Notes under the pieces: model-generated
Database searches by the model: none
What the model was told of the DNA's origin: nothing
The model's input: the letters and a program-made list of their open reading frames with translations, nothing else
Program-made: the position numbers and the translations under genes
Shown here: positions 24,573 through 34,295 of the stretch, in pieces
Position numbering within the stretch: position 1 is the stretch's first letter
How the letters are laid out: the number at the start of each line of letters is the position of its first letter
DNA from: Streptomyces sp. LX-29
GTDB lineage: Bacteria; Actinomycetota; Actinomycetes; Streptomycetales; Streptomycetaceae
Length of the DNA stretch: 64,000 nucleotides
NCBI RefSeq assembly: GCF_029541745.1
Contig: NZ_CP089746.1
Location: 1,364,001-1,428,000 of the forward strand
Direction: 5' to 3'

Positions 24573-25772
24573 TCACCAGGGGCGGTTGGGGGCCTTGTCC
24601 GGGTCGGTGACCCAGCCGGCGGCCAGGATCAGGCCGGAGGCGCGGTGGCGGGCGAGGAAACCGAAGGGCTGGTCGAAGCGGGCGCCGACCTGCTTCGAGC
24701 GCTGCCTGGGGACGCCGCCCAGGCCCATCCCGACGGAGGTCACGGCCGCCGCCTCGAAGCCCGTGGCGGTGAAGCCGGCCGTCATGCTCTGGCGTGCGGA
24801 GGTGACGGCGAGCGGGGTCGGGCTGATGCCCGGGAAGTGGCCGCGCCCGGGGTCGGTCGCCGTGCGCAGGCCGAACAGCCCCGCGGAGTCGAGCAGATCG
24901 TGCTCCGCCCGCACGGTGAAGCGGACGGTGGCCAGGTTGAGGGTCGGGCGGTCCTCCCAGCTGGTCGCCTCCACCACGCGGACGCCGGGGGCCGGTTCAC
25001 CATACGGGAGCGCCGAGCCGGGCAGCGCCGGGTGCTCCCCCTCCAGTACGGCCACCGCCGCCTGCAGCACCTCGCCGCCGGGGACGCCCGCGGCGCCGCG
25101 GACCAGGCGCACCTCCAGCCCGTTGTCGCCGGCGACCTCCGCGAGCGTCAGCGGCCCCGCCGGGGTGTCGGGGGCCACCCGAAGCAGGTCGAGGTCCGGG
25201 CCGGAGCGGTAGAGGCCGGTCAGCCGCCGCCCCCGCCACGGCCCGTCGTCGGGCTCGAGCCGCCCCTCGCCGAACGGGCGGGTCCACCGGGTGCGCAGCA
25301 GCAGCGCCCCGGCCAGGACCAGCAGGGTGTCGGCGGTCAGCGGCACCGGCAACCCGGTGATCTGGCCGTCCGTGTGCCGGGTCGCCCAGGCGTCCAGCGC
25401 CGCGCGGTCCCGGTCGAGGTCGCCGGTCAAATCCGCGTGGACGCCGGGCGGCAGCGCGGCCGCCCACACCGGCCGTAGCGGCACCCGCTCCGCGCGGGTC
25501 CACAGGCCGGTGGCCGCGGCCACGCCCTCCATCGCGCCCAGCGCCTCGATCAGCTCGCGGCCGCGGGCCGACGCGCTGTCCGCACCGGCGATGGAGAGGG
25601 CGCCGTGCAGTTCCCCCCGGGCCCGGCCGTCGGCGCCGCCCGCCAGCAGGGCGAGCAGCGGCCACACCCCGGCGGCGGAGAACACGGTGCCCTCGGCCGC
25701 CTTCGGCACCGCGCTCCGCGCCCACCACCCGGTCAGCTCGTTGACGGAACGTATGGTCTCCGTGGCGAGCAT
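24573..25772 (-). CDS. Serpin family protein
   Basis: A 399-residue serpin-fold protein: ETIRSVNELTGWWARS at the N-terminus, GTVFSAAGVWPLLALLAGGA (helix B region), and the C-terminal strands PFGFLARHRASGLILAAGWV. The reactive-loop hinge is visible as ATGFEAAAVTSVGMG, followed by a Gly/Arg-rich stretch GGVPRQRS. The hinge P14 position (by alignment) is Phe, not the Thr/Ser usual for inhibitory serpins. There is no signal peptide, so it probably acts in the cytosol. The ATG at 25772 has GGGAGAGG about 7 nt upstream. Protease inhibition is expected from the family, but the odd hinge could mean a non-inhibitory protein. Confidence 0.88.
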   Translation of the reverse strand: MLATETIRSVNELTGWWARSAVPKAAEGTVFSAAGVWPLLALLAGGADGRARGELHGALSIAGADSASARGRELIEALGAMEGVAAATGLWTRAERVPLRPVWAAALPPGVHADLTGDLDRDRAALDAWATRHTDGQITGLPVPLTADTLLVLAGALLLRTRWTRPFGEGRLEPDDGPWRGRRLTGLYRSGPDLDLLRVAPDTPAGPLTLAEVAGDNGLEVRLVRGAAGVPGGEVLQAAVAVLEGEHPALPGSALPYGEPAPGVRVVEATSWEDRPTLNLATVRFTVRAEHDLLDSAGLFGLRTATDPGRGHFPGISPTPLAVTSARQSMTAGFTATGFEAAAVTSVGMGLGGVPRQRSKQVGARFDQPFGFLARHRASGLILAAGWVTDPDKAPNRPW

Positions 25773-25817
25773 GGCTCGTGCCTCTCCCGTGTGCGACGCG
25801 TCAGTCGGCCGGCCGGT

Positions 25818-27218
25818 TCACCGACCCGCCACCGCCTGCTTCACCAGCGTGCGGCCGAAGTCCCAGATCAGACCGCCGCCCGAGTGGGCCTCGTCCATGA
25901 CGGCGGTGAACGCTTCGACGAAGCGGTCCACTTCGCGCTCGCCGATGATCAGCGGCGGGATCAGCTTAATGACCTCCATGTGGTCGCCGGAGACCTGGGC
26001 GAGAATGCGATGCCGGTGCAGCAGCGGGGCGACGACCAACTGCGCGAACAGCCCCTTCCGGGCCGTCTGGAGCATGGTCCAGCGGCCGCGCAGGGCCAGC
26101 GACCGGGGCCGGCCGAACTCGATCCCGATCATCAGGCCGCGCCCGCGCACCTCGTACAGCAGCTCGTAGCGGTCCACCAGCGCGGCGAGTCGGTCGCGCA
26201 GCAGGTCGCCGGTGCGCCGGGCGTTCTCGACGGTCTTCTCGTCCTCCATGACCGCGAGCACGGCCAGCCCCGCGGCCATGGCCTGCGCGTTGGAGCCGAA
26301 GCTGGCGGAGTGCACCAGCACCCGGTCCATCGAGGAGTAGACCTTCTTGAAGATCCAGTCCTTGCCGAGGGTGGCGCCGACCGGCACATAGCCGCCGGAG
26401 AGCGCCTTGGCCACGCAGACCAGGTCCGGTTCGACGCCCTCCTCGTGCTGGTAGGCGAAGAAGTCCCCGGTCCGGCCGAGCCCGGTCTGCACCTCGTCGG
26501 CGATGAGCAGCCCCTTGTGTCGGTGCAGCAGCTCCTGCGCGGCACGCAGGAAGCCGGGCGGGGCGGGGTGCACGCCCTTGCCCTGGATCGGCTCGACCAC
26601 CAGCGCGGCCACGTCACCGCGCCCGACCTCCCGCTCCAGGGCGGCCAGGTCCCCCAGTTCGATGGCGGTGTCCGGCAGCAGCGGGGCGAAGCCCGCGCGG
26701 AAGCCGTCCTCACCGTTGACCGAGAGCGAGCCGGTGGTCAGCCCGTGGAAGGCGTGCGCGCAGTAGACGACGCGCGGCCTGCCGGTGGCGAACCGGGCGA
26801 ACTTCAGGGCCGTCTCGACGGCCTCGGTGCCGCTGTTGCCGAAGAACACCCGGTCCAGGTGGGGGGCGTACGACAGCAGCCGCTCGGCCAGCAGCCCGGG
26901 CAGCGGCGGGCAGTCGAAGCGGGTCAGATCGGCCAGCGAGGCGTCCAGGACGTCGTGCAGCGCCCGGCGCACGACGGGGTGGTGGCGGCCCAGGCCCATC
27001 ACGCCGAATCCGGCGAGCATGTCCAGGTAGTCCCGGCCGTCCGCGTCCCAGAAGTAGGCGCCCTCGGCCCGCTCGTAGACCTTGTCGAAGCCGATGGTGT
27101 GCAGCATGCGCGGCAGTTGGTGGTTGAGGTACCGGGCGTGCAGCTCGTACCGCTCGGCGCCGCGCTCGGCGAGGAGTCCGGCGAGGTCGAAGCCCGGTGG
27201 CGGTTCGGCGGCGGTCAT
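25818..27218 (-). CDS. hpnO: Class III aminotransferase of hopanoid side chain (HpnO-like)
   Basis: A 466-residue fold-type I PLP enzyme. Family blocks are [38 protein letters not shown], the [15 protein letters not shown] cofactor Asp region, and the PLP lysine in [15 protein letters not shown]. As the last gene of the hopanoid operon it is the expected aminotransferase converting ribosylhopane-derived aldehyde to aminobacteriohopanetriol. Its ATG overlaps the dxs stop by 4 bp (ATGA), showing translational coupling. The C-terminal 35 residues ([18 protein letters not shown]) are a hopanoid-cluster signature. Confidence 0.93.
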   Translation of the reverse strand: MTAAEPPPGFDLAGLLAERGAERYELHARYLNHQLPRMLHTIGFDKVYERAEGAYFWDADGRDYLDMLAGFGVMGLGRHHPVVRRALHDVLDASLADLTRFDCPPLPGLLAERLLSYAPHLDRVFFGNSGTEAVETALKFARFATGRPRVVYCAHAFHGLTTGSLSVNGEDGFRAGFAPLLPDTAIELGDLAALEREVGRGDVAALVVEPIQGKGVHPAPPGFLRAAQELLHRHKGLLIADEVQTGLGRTGDFFAYQHEEGVEPDLVCVAKALSGGYVPVGATLGKDWIFKKVYSSMDRVLVHSASFGSNAQAMAAGLAVLAVMEDEKTVENARRTGDLLRDRLAALVDRYELLYEVRGRGLMIGIEFGRPRSLALRGRWTMLQTARKGLFAQLVVAPLLHRHRILAQVSGDHMEVIKLIPPLIIGEREVDRFVEAFTAVMDEAHSGGGLIWDFGRTLVKQAVAGR

Positions 27219-29263
27219 CGGCGGCTCTCCCTGCTCTCCATGGTGTGCTCACCCGCCCCGCTCGACGCGTGGTCCGGGGCCTGCCGGCGGCTCTCGGCGG
27301 TGGTCTCGACGGGGCTTTCGGCGAGGGTCTCGGTGGGCCGGGCGTGAACCCGGGCGTCCTCGGCGGCGGACCCGCGCTGCCGGCTGACCCGTCCGTGGCC
27401 CAGCACCGCGCCGATCCCCGCGGCGATCTCGACCGGGGTCAGCCCGATGTCGGCGAGGACCTCGCCCCGCTTGGCGTGCGGCAGGAACCGCTCGGGGATG
27501 CCGAAGGTGCGCACCGGCAGGTCCACCGCGGCGTCGCGCAGCGCCTGGGCGACCGCCGACCCGACGCCGCCGTTGCGGCTGCTGTCCTCCACGACGGCCA
27601 CCGCCCGGTGGCGGGCCGCCAGCGCGGGCAGCGCCGCGTCGACGGGCTTGACCCACCGCGGGTCGACGACCGTGCACCGGACGGCGCGCTCGGCCAGCAG
27701 CTCGGCCGCCGCCAGCGCGACCGGCGCCATCGCCCCGACCGCGACCAGCAGCACATCGGCGCCGTCCGGCGCCTCGCGCAGCACGTCCATGCCGCCCACC
27801 CGGGACACCGCCGGGATCGGCTCGCCGACCGACTCCTTCGGGAAGCGGACCACGGTGGGCGCGTCGTCCACGTCGACCGCCTCACGCAGTTGCGCCCGCA
27901 GCTGGTCGGCGTCGCGCGGCGCGGCGATCCGCAGTCCGGGCACGACCTGGAGGATGGACAGGTCCCACATGCCGTTGTGGCTGGGGCCGTCGGTGCCGGT
28001 GACGCCCGCGCGGTCGAGTACGAAGGTCACCCCGCAGCGGTGCAGCGCGACATCCATCAGCAGTTGGTCGAAGGCGCGGTTGAGGAAGGTGGCGTAGACG
28101 GCGAAGACCGGGTGCAACCCGCCGGTGGCCAGCCCCGCGGCCGACACCGCGGCGTGCTGCTCGGCGATGCCCACGTCCCAGACCCGGTGCGGGAACCGCT
28201 CGGCGAACGGGCCGAGCCCGACCGGGTGCAGCATCGCCGCGGTCAGGGCCACCACATCGGGCCGTTCGGAGCCGATCCGCACCATCTCGTCGCCGAAGAC
28301 CGAGGTCCAGGACGGGCCGCCGGAGGGGCTGAGCGGCTGGCAGGTCAGCGGGTCCATCGCGCCGACGGTGTGGAAGCGGTCGGCCTCGTCCTCCAGGGCG
28401 GGCCGATAGCCGCGGCCCTTGGCGGTGATGCAGTGGATCAGTACGGGGCCGTGGAACCGTCGGGCGCGGCGCAGCGCCGACTCGACGGCCGCGATGTCGT
28501 GCCCGTCGACGGGTCCGACGTACTTCAGCCCCAGGTCCTCGAACATGCCCTGCGGCGCGAAGGTGTCCTTGAAGCCCTTCTTGGCGCCGTGCAGCGACCC
28601 GTAGATGTGCTGGCCGACGACGGGCGTGCGTTGCAGCACGTCCTTGCCCCAGGCGAGGACGCGCTCGTAGCCGTCGGTGGTGCGCAACGTGGCGAGGTGG
28701 TTGGCGAGGCCGCCGATGGTGGGCGCGTAGGAGCGCTCGTTGTCGTTGACGACGATGATCAGTGGCCGGTCCTTGGCGGCGGCGATGTTGTTGAGCGCCT
28801 CCCAGGCCATGCCGCCGGTCAGCGCGCCGTCGCCGATCACCGCGACCACGTGCCGGTCGGTGCGGCCGAGCACCTCGTCGGCCTTGGCGAGGCCGTCGGC
28901 CCACCCCAGCACCGTGGAGGCGTGGCTGTTCTCGATGACGTCGTGCTCGGACTCGTCGCGGGACGGATAGCCGGAGAGCCCGCCCTTGCCGCGGAGCTTG
29001 GAGAAGTCCTGGCGGCCGGTGAGCAGCTTGTGGACGTAGGACTGGTGGCCGGTGTCCCACAGGATGCGGTCGGTGGGCGAGTCGAAGACCCGGTGGAGGG
29101 CTATCGACAGCTCCACGACGCCGAGGTTGGGGCCGAGGTGTCCGCCGGTTCTGGTCACCGCGCGGACCAGGAACTCACGGATCTCGGCGGCGAGTCGGCC
29201 GAGTTGGTCTTCGGGTAGCGCTTTCAGGTCGCGCGGGCCTCGGATGGTCTCCAAGAGCGACAT
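27215..29263 (-). CDS. dxs: 1-deoxy-D-xylulose-5-phosphate synthase
   Basis: A 682-residue thiamine-diphosphate enzyme joining pyruvate and glyceraldehyde-3-phosphate, the first step of the MEP isoprenoid pathway. Diagnostic parts are [20 protein letters not shown], the ThDP-binding [18 protein letters not shown] with [16 protein letters not shown], the transketolase central domain ([20 protein letters not shown]), and the C-terminal domain. It is about 45-50 residues longer than usual, with an extra Glu/Thr/Ser-rich, Arg-ended C-terminal tail. It lies between ispG and hpnO in the hopanoid operon, so it is likely a pathway-dedicated copy; a housekeeping dxs may exist elsewhere. Confidence 0.97.
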   Translation of the reverse strand: MSLLETIRGPRDLKALPEDQLGRLAAEIREFLVRAVTRTGGHLGPNLGVVELSIALHRVFDSPTDRILWDTGHQSYVHKLLTGRQDFSKLRGKGGLSGYPSRDESEHDVIENSHASTVLGWADGLAKADEVLGRTDRHVVAVIGDGALTGGMAWEALNNIAAAKDRPLIIVVNDNERSYAPTIGGLANHLATLRTTDGYERVLAWGKDVLQRTPVVGQHIYGSLHGAKKGFKDTFAPQGMFEDLGLKYVGPVDGHDIAAVESALRRARRFHGPVLIHCITAKGRGYRPALEDEADRFHTVGAMDPLTCQPLSPSGGPSWTSVFGDEMVRIGSERPDVVALTAAMLHPVGLGPFAERFPHRVWDVGIAEQHAAVSAAGLATGGLHPVFAVYATFLNRAFDQLLMDVALHRCGVTFVLDRAGVTGTDGPSHNGMWDLSILQVVPGLRIAAPRDADQLRAQLREAVDVDDAPTVVRFPKESVGEPIPAVSRVGGMDVLREAPDGADVLLVAVGAMAPVALAAAELLAERAVRCTVVDPRWVKPVDAALPALAARHRAVAVVEDSSRNGGVGSAVAQALRDAAVDLPVRTFGIPERFLPHAKRGEVLADIGLTPVEIAAGIGAVLGHGRVSRQRGSAAEDARVHARPTETLAESPVETTAESRRQAPDHASSGAGEHTMESRESRR

Positions 29264-29284
29264 GGTCGGTCCCCCTCTTCGTGG

Positions 29285-30451
29285 CTAGCTCACGGTCACA
29301 TCGGGGGTCCCGGCCGGGACACCCTCGGTCTCCATCACCTCCGCGAGCCGCATGGCCTCTTCGATCAGCGTTTCGACGATCTTCGACTCGGGCACCGTCT
29401 TGATCACCTCGCCCTTCACGAAGATCTGCCCCTTACCGTTGCCCGAGGCCACACCGAGGTCGGCCTCCCGAGCCTCGCCGGGACCGTTCACCACACAGCC
29501 CATCACCGCCACCCGCAGCGGGACCTCCATGCCCTCCAGACCCGCGGTGACCTGGTCGGCCAGCTTGTAGACGTCCACCTGGGCGCGGCCGCAGGACGGG
29601 CAGGAGACGATCTCCAGACGGCGCTGGCGCAGGTTGAGCGACTCCAGGATCTGGATGCCGACCTTGACCTCCTCCGCCGGCGGGGCGGAGAGGGAGACGC
29701 GGATGGTGTCGCCGATGCCCTCCGAGAGCAGGGCGCCGAAGGCCACCGCGGACTTGATGGTGCCCTGGAAGGCGGGGCCCGCCTCGGTGACGCCCAGGTG
29801 GAGCGGGTAGTCGCACTGGGCGGCGAGCTGCCGGTAGGCGTTGACCATGACCACCGGGTCGTTGTGCTTGACGGAGATCTTGATGTCCCTGAAGCCGTGC
29901 TCCTCGAACAGCGAGCACTCCCACAGCGCCGACTCCACCAGCGCCTCCGGGGTGGCCTTGCCGTACTTGGCCAGCAGCCGCTTGTCGAGAGAGCCGGCGT
30001 TGACACCGATACGGATCGGGACACCGGCGTCGGACGCCGCCTTCGCGATCTCCTTCACCTTGTCGTCGAACTGCCGGATATTGCCCGGATTGACCCGCAC
30101 CGCCGCACAACCGGCGTCGATCGCCGCGAACACGTACTTCGGCTGAAAGTGGATATCCGCGATCACCGGGATCTGCGACTTCCTCGCGATCACCGACAAC
30201 GCCTCCGCGTCATCCTGCGACGGACACGCCACCCGCACGATCTGACAACCCGAAGCCGTCAACTCCGCGATCTGCTGCAACGTCGCACCGATGTCCGCCG
30301 TCACCGTCGTCGTCATGGACTGCACCGACACCGGCGCGTCCCCACCCACCGCCACCGACCCCACCTGGATCCGTCGGCTGGCCCGACGCGGGGCGAGCGG
30401 CCGGACGGGCATGGTGGGGAGCCCGAGGTCGAGCGGCTCTGTCGCTGTCAT
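29285..30451 (-). CDS. ispG: 4-hydroxy-3-methylbut-2-enyl diphosphate synthase
   Basis: A 388-residue 4Fe-4S enzyme of the MEP pathway. The N-terminal TIM-barrel has [20 protein letters not shown] and the following [20 protein letters not shown] and RVNPGNIR. The C-terminal cluster domain has SCPSCGR and, further on, [16 protein letters not shown], supplying the three cysteines and a Glu. The ATG at 30451 was chosen: a GTGAGG sits close upstream, and hpnH ends only 4 bp before it. A GTG 12 nt earlier is possible. The next gene is dxs, 21 bp on, so two MEP enzymes are carried in this operon. Confidence 0.97.
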   Translation of the reverse strand: MTATEPLDLGLPTMPVRPLAPRRASRRIQVGSVAVGGDAPVSVQSMTTTVTADIGATLQQIAELTASGCQIVRVACPSQDDAEALSVIARKSQIPVIADIHFQPKYVFAAIDAGCAAVRVNPGNIRQFDDKVKEIAKAASDAGVPIRIGVNAGSLDKRLLAKYGKATPEALVESALWECSLFEEHGFRDIKISVKHNDPVVMVNAYRQLAAQCDYPLHLGVTEAGPAFQGTIKSAVAFGALLSEGIGDTIRVSLSAPPAEEVKVGIQILESLNLRQRRLEIVSCPSCGRAQVDVYKLADQVTAGLEGMEVPLRVAVMGCVVNGPGEAREADLGVASGNGKGQIFVKGEVIKTVPESKIVETLIEEAMRLAEVMETEGVPAGTPDVTVS

Positions 30452-30455
30452 GGCC

Positions 30456-31481
30456 TCACCCACGGTTCCCGGACATGGTCTCGCGGGCCGCGCGCAGCGA
30501 CTCCTTGAGCGAGCCCACGGTGGCGAGCACGGCGGTCGGCTCATAGCCGCAGTGCGCCATGCAGTTGTCACAGCGCGGGTCCTTGCCGCGCCCGTACTTG
30601 TCCCAGTCGGTCTCCTCGACCAGCTGCCGGTAGGTGGGGACGTAGCCGTCCGCCATCAGATAGCAGGGGCGCTGCCAGCCGAAGAGGGAGTAGTTCGGAA
30701 TCCCCCAGGCCGTGCAGGGGAAGTCGGTGCGGCCTTCCAGGAAGTCCAGGAAGAGCGGGCTGTGGTTGAGCCGCCAGCGCTTCCGGTTGCCGTCGGCGAA
30801 CGCCTTCCTGAACAGTTCACGGGTCTGCTCGACGCCGAGGAAGTGTTCCTGGTCGGGCGCCTTCTCATAGGCGTAGGCGGGCGAGATCATCATCTCGTCC
30901 ACCTTCAGGTCGTCGTTGAGGAAGTTGAGCACCTCGACCACGGTCTGCGGGGTGTCGGTGTTGAAGAAGGTCGAGTTGGTGGTGGTGCGGAAACCGCGCC
31001 GCTGCGCCTCCTTGATGGCCGCGACCGCCTCGTCGAAGACCCCCTCCTTGGCCACCGACTCGTCGTGCCGCTCGCGCAGCCCGTCGATGTGCACCGCGAA
31101 GGCGAAGTACGGGGACGGGGTGAACTCGTCGATCTTCTTGCGCAGCAGTACGGCGTTGGTGCAGAGGAACACATAGCGCCTCCGTTCCACCAACTGCCGT
31201 ACGATCTCGCCGATCTGCGGGTGCATCAGGGGCTCTCCACCGGCGATGGAGACCATCGGAGCACCGGATTCCAGCACCGCGCCGACCGCCTGGGCCACCG
31301 GCATGCGCTGCTTGAGCACCCCGGCCGGGTGTTGGATCTTCCCGCAGCCCTCGCACTTGAGATTGCAGGCGTACAGCGGCTCCAGCTCCACGATCAGCGG
31401 GAACTTCTCCCGCCGCCGGATGACCTTCTGCGTGAAAACGTATGTCGCGACCCGGATGGACTGTCGGAGCGGCATGGCCAT
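30456..31481 (-). CDS. hpnH: Hopanoid biosynthesis radical SAM protein HpnH
   Basis: A 341-residue radical SAM enzyme that adds an adenosyl group to diploptene to form adenosylhopane. The 4Fe-4S motif is in [17 protein letters not shown] (CX3CX2C). Typical downstream parts are [35 protein letters not shown] and a C-terminal Cys-rich SPASM-like element ([15 protein letters not shown]). The ATG at 31481 is preceded by AGGAGGTGA, which contains the stop codon of hpnG, so translation is coupled. An upstream in-frame Met (31520) lies in the hpnG coding region and is unlikely. Confidence 0.96.
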   Translation of the reverse strand: MAMPLRQSIRVATYVFTQKVIRRREKFPLIVELEPLYACNLKCEGCGKIQHPAGVLKQRMPVAQAVGAVLESGAPMVSIAGGEPLMHPQIGEIVRQLVERRRYVFLCTNAVLLRKKIDEFTPSPYFAFAVHIDGLRERHDESVAKEGVFDEAVAAIKEAQRRGFRTTTNSTFFNTDTPQTVVEVLNFLNDDLKVDEMMISPAYAYEKAPDQEHFLGVEQTRELFRKAFADGNRKRWRLNHSPLFLDFLEGRTDFPCTAWGIPNYSLFGWQRPCYLMADGYVPTYRQLVEETDWDKYGRGKDPRCDNCMAHCGYEPTAVLATVGSLKESLRAARETMSGNRG

Positions 31482-31486
31482 CTGGC

Positions 31487-32134
31487 TCACCTCCTGGGGA
31501 GCGGCAAGGATCGGTGCCATTCAAAGAAAGCTGGGAGCAGAGTGCGTAGTACCCGGAAAGCAGATATTCCACCGCACAAGGTGCCGATCCGGACGAGTTC
31601 ATGTTCAGGAGCGTCCACGACCACTCGTACGGCCGCAACCGGGCGGGCGCCCGCCGACACGGCGGCGCGGAGCGTGGCGGCGGACTCCATGTCCACCGCG
31701 AGGGCGCCGGTGGCGCGCAGTCTCGCGCGCTCCGCACCCCGCACCACATGGTCGGAGCCGACGACAGGCCCGATGTGCGGGGTGCGTCGGACGCCGGCGG
31801 GGGCCAGGGCGGACAGCGCGGCGGCCAGGGTCTCGCTGGCGGTGCACGGGGTGCGGCCCTCGGGGTCGCGGGTCTCGTCGGCGACGACCAGGTCTCCGGG
31901 GTGCATCCCGGGGGCCAGCCCGGCGCAGAAGCCGGTGGCGATCACGGCGGTGTCGCGGGCGGCCGCACCGTCGCCGAGCGCGCGGGCCACCGCGCGCTCG
32001 GCGGACCGCGGGCCCATGCCGGTGCGCACCACCGTCACCGGCCCGGGGGCGCCATCGTGGTCGCCGCGGAGGGCGAGCCGCTCGATGCCGAGCGCGCACG
32101 CGATCAGGAGAGGGATGGGCCGGGCGGGCTCCAT
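31487..32134 (-). CDS. hpnG: Hopanoid-associated nucleosidase/phosphorylase HpnG
   Basis: A 215-residue protein of the purine nucleoside phosphorylase fold, expected to remove adenine from adenosylhopane. Visible blocks are VTVVRTGMGPRSAERAVARA, AVIATGFCAGLAPGMHPGDL and ATGALAVDMESAATLRAAVS, the last holding the family MExA active-site segment. The ATG overlaps the shc stop by one base (TGATG). Its own stop is part of the hpnH ribosome site. Older annotations sometimes misname this gene as a MEP-pathway reductase; the fold here is clearly phosphorylase. Confidence 0.94.
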   Translation of the reverse strand: MEPARPIPLLIACALGIERLALRGDHDGAPGPVTVVRTGMGPRSAERAVARALGDGAAARDTAVIATGFCAGLAPGMHPGDLVVADETRDPEGRTPCTASETLAAALSALAPAGVRRTPHIGPVVGSDHVVRGAERARLRATGALAVDMESAATLRAAVSAGARPVAAVRVVVDAPEHELVRIGTLCGGISAFRVLRTLLPAFFEWHRSLPLPRR

Positions 32135-34080
32135 CAGGCGTCCCGGGCCGACGGCAGGGCCGGCTCGCCGTACACATAGCGGCCGAGCGCGGTGACCGGG
32201 AAGACCTGCCGGTACAGGTGGTAGTTGATGGAGAAGTCCCAGGGGAAGCCGGTGCCGGTGAACTGCGGCTCGTCCCAGGAGCCGTCCGACAGCTGGGTGT
32301 CGGTCAGCCAGGTCACCGCGCGCTCCACGGCCTTGGACTCCCGCTCGCCGGCCGCCAGCAGCGCCAGCAGCGCCCAGGCGGTCTGGGAGGCGGTGGAGGG
32401 TCCGCGGGCGATCCACTCCGGGTCCCGGTAGGAGCGCTGGTCCTCGCCCCAGCCGCCGTCCTCGTTCTGCACCCGCTCCAGCCAGGCGACGGCGCGCCGG
32501 ATCGCGGGGTGCGAGGCGGGGATGCCGGCCGCGACCAGGGCGGGGACGACCGAGCCGGTGCCGTAGACGTAGTTGGTGCCCCAGCGGCCGAACCAGGCGC
32601 CGCCGACCTCCTGCTCGGCCAGCAGCCAGGCGATGCCGCGCCGGGCTCGCGGATCGTCCGCGAGCCCCACCCAGGCGAGCATCTCCACCACGTGCGCGGT
32701 GACATCGGCCGAGGGCGGGTCGATGACCTCGCCGAAGTCGCAGAACGGCAGCCGGTTGGGGAACGGGCTGGTGTTGTCCACGTCGAAGGCGCCCCAGGCG
32801 CCGTTCTTGGACTGCATGCCCAGGTTCCAGCGGGTGGCGCGGCGGACGGCCGCCTCGACCCGGTCCGGTTCGGGGTGGTCCACCCGGCGCAGCGCCAGCA
32901 CCACCTCGGCGGTGTCGTCGATGTCGGGGTAGGTGTCGTTGTGGAACTCGAAGGCCCAGCCGCCGGGCGGGAGTTCGGGCCGGCGCACCGCCCAGTCGCC
33001 GCGTCGGTCGATCTCCTCCCCCAGCATCCAGTCGGCGGCCTTGACCAGGGCCGGGTGGTCCGGGGTGAGTCCGGCGTCGACGAGGGCGATGGTGGCCAGG
33101 CAGGTGTCCCAGACCGGGGACTGGCATGCCTCGATCATCCGGCTGCCGTCCTCGCGCCACACGGCGAACCGGTCCAGCGACTCCAGTCCGGCGCGCAGCA
33201 CCGGGTGGCCGAGGTCGTAGCCGAGGATGTGCAGGGCGATGAGGGAGTAGACGGCGGGCGGCTGGATGCCGCCCCAGCAGCCGTCGTTCTCCTGGCGTTC
33301 GATGATCCAGCGGGTGCAGCTCCGCACCGCGGCTCGGCGCAGCGGGCCGACGGCGATCCTGCGGTAGCCGTGCAGCGCCCGGTCCAGGCGCTGGAAGACG
33401 CCGTCCCAGCTGGTCAGCGGGGCGCCGGGGCGCGGCGGGTTGGGGTGGCGGGGGTCGGTGTGCAGCTCGTCCACGCCGAACGGTCCGGGCCGCACCGGGC
33501 GGTGGGCGGAGACGATGGTGAGCGGCACGATGGTCTGCCGGGCCCAACAGCCGAAGTCGTAGATGTTCAGCGGCACCCAGCTGGGCAGGTAGATCAGCTC
33601 GGGGGGCAGCTCGGGCAGGTCCTCCCAGCGCCACCAGCCGAAGAGGGCGAGCCAGATGCGGGTGAAGACACGGGCCCGGGCGATGCCGCCGCGTTCGCGG
33701 ACCCAGGCGGAGGCGGCGGCCATGTGCGGCTCGTCGGGCCCGTCCCCGGCCAGCCGCAGCGCGACATACGCCTCGACGGTGGCGGAGAGTTCGGAGGGGC
33801 CGCCGTAGAAGGTGGCCCAGGTGCCGTCGGCTCGCTGCTGGGACCGGATGTGGCGCGCCGCGGCGGCGAAGACGCGCTCGTCCCTGATGCCGAGGAACTG
33901 GCGGAGCATCAGGTCCTCGGCGTCCATGGTGACGTTGGTCTCCAGGTCGCCCTTCCACCACCCCTCGGGGTCCTGACACCCCAGCAGGTGGTCGACGGCG
34001 CGGGCCGTGGCCTGCCGGGCGGCCGTCAGGGTCTCGGGCTCGGAGGGGGTCTCGGAGGGTTGGACGGTGGTCGCTGTCAT
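32134..34080 (-). CDS. shc: Squalene-hopene cyclase
   Basis: A 648-residue class II terpene cyclase turning squalene into hopene/hopanol at the membrane. The protonating DXDD box is at residues 386-389 in TYPDIDDTAEVV. Repeated QW motifs are visible, such as QDPEGWW, QRADGTWATF, QENDGCWG, QSKNGAWGAF, QNEDGGWGE and QLSDGSWDE. The ATG at 34080 has AAGGGGA about 6 nt upstream. It lies in the middle of the hpn operon, downstream of the prenyl synthase, with an 86-bp gap to a small repeat ORF. Length and motifs are those of a functional enzyme. Confidence 0.98.
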   Translation of the reverse strand: MTATTVQPSETPSEPETLTAARQATARAVDHLLGCQDPEGWWKGDLETNVTMDAEDLMLRQFLGIRDERVFAAAARHIRSQQRADGTWATFYGGPSELSATVEAYVALRLAGDGPDEPHMAAASAWVRERGGIARARVFTRIWLALFGWWRWEDLPELPPELIYLPSWVPLNIYDFGCWARQTIVPLTIVSAHRPVRPGPFGVDELHTDPRHPNPPRPGAPLTSWDGVFQRLDRALHGYRRIAVGPLRRAAVRSCTRWIIERQENDGCWGGIQPPAVYSLIALHILGYDLGHPVLRAGLESLDRFAVWREDGSRMIEACQSPVWDTCLATIALVDAGLTPDHPALVKAADWMLGEEIDRRGDWAVRRPELPPGGWAFEFHNDTYPDIDDTAEVVLALRRVDHPEPDRVEAAVRRATRWNLGMQSKNGAWGAFDVDNTSPFPNRLPFCDFGEVIDPPSADVTAHVVEMLAWVGLADDPRARRGIAWLLAEQEVGGAWFGRWGTNYVYGTGSVVPALVAAGIPASHPAIRRAVAWLERVQNEDGGWGEDQRSYRDPEWIARGPSTASQTAWALLALLAAGERESKAVERAVTWLTDTQLSDGSWDEPQFTGTGFPWDFSINYHLYRQVFPVTALGRYVYGEPALPSARDA

Positions 34081-34166
34081 GGTTTCCCCTTGCAGTGCGA
34101 GATCTCTGCCGAAATGGGGTTTCCGTCGGCCGGCGCCCCGCGGGGGCGCCGGCCGGCGACTGCGAG

Positions 34167-34295
34167 CTATATGCGGTGGGTGGCGATGCCGTCGACGGCG
34201 GTACGGCTGACGGCGATGCGGCCGAGGGCGATACGGCCGCAGGCGATACGGCTGAGGTCGACGCGGCCGAAGGCGACGCGGCTGATGGCGATCAT
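34167..34295 (-). CDS. Possible small pentapeptide-repeat-like ORF inside the hopanoid operon
   Basis: A 42-residue frame whose ATG overlaps the stop of the prenyl synthase gene (ATGA), with a GAGAG just upstream, as in the other coupled genes here. It reads as five-residue units (VDLSR IACGR IALGR IAVSR), giving hydrophobic central positions and Arg at every fifth residue, like pentapeptide-repeat proteins. The DNA is a degenerate 15-bp tandem repeat, so the ORF could simply be a minisatellite that happens to be open. No homologue is known to me. Treat as hypothetical. Confidence 0.4.
   Translation of the reverse strand: MIAISRVAFGRVDLSRIACGRIALGRIAVSRTAVDGIATHRI
34198..34290. repeat. Degenerate 15-bp tandem repeat, about six units
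   Basis: Units of the form GGCGATACGGCCGAA repeat with single-base changes from 34198 to 34290, between the prenyl synthase stop and shc. All units keep the 15-bp period, and so both strands stay open in five-codon steps. Confidence 0.85.

Noticed and set aside
27197-29218. A 2-kb open frame opposite dxs
   Set aside because: Shadow of dxs with no recognisable domain; dxs itself has all thiamine-diphosphate and transketolase motifs.
34167-34295. Reading the 15-bp repeats as a CRISPR array
   Set aside because: Units are 15 bp, adjacent and degenerate, with no unique spacers and no cas genes nearby.
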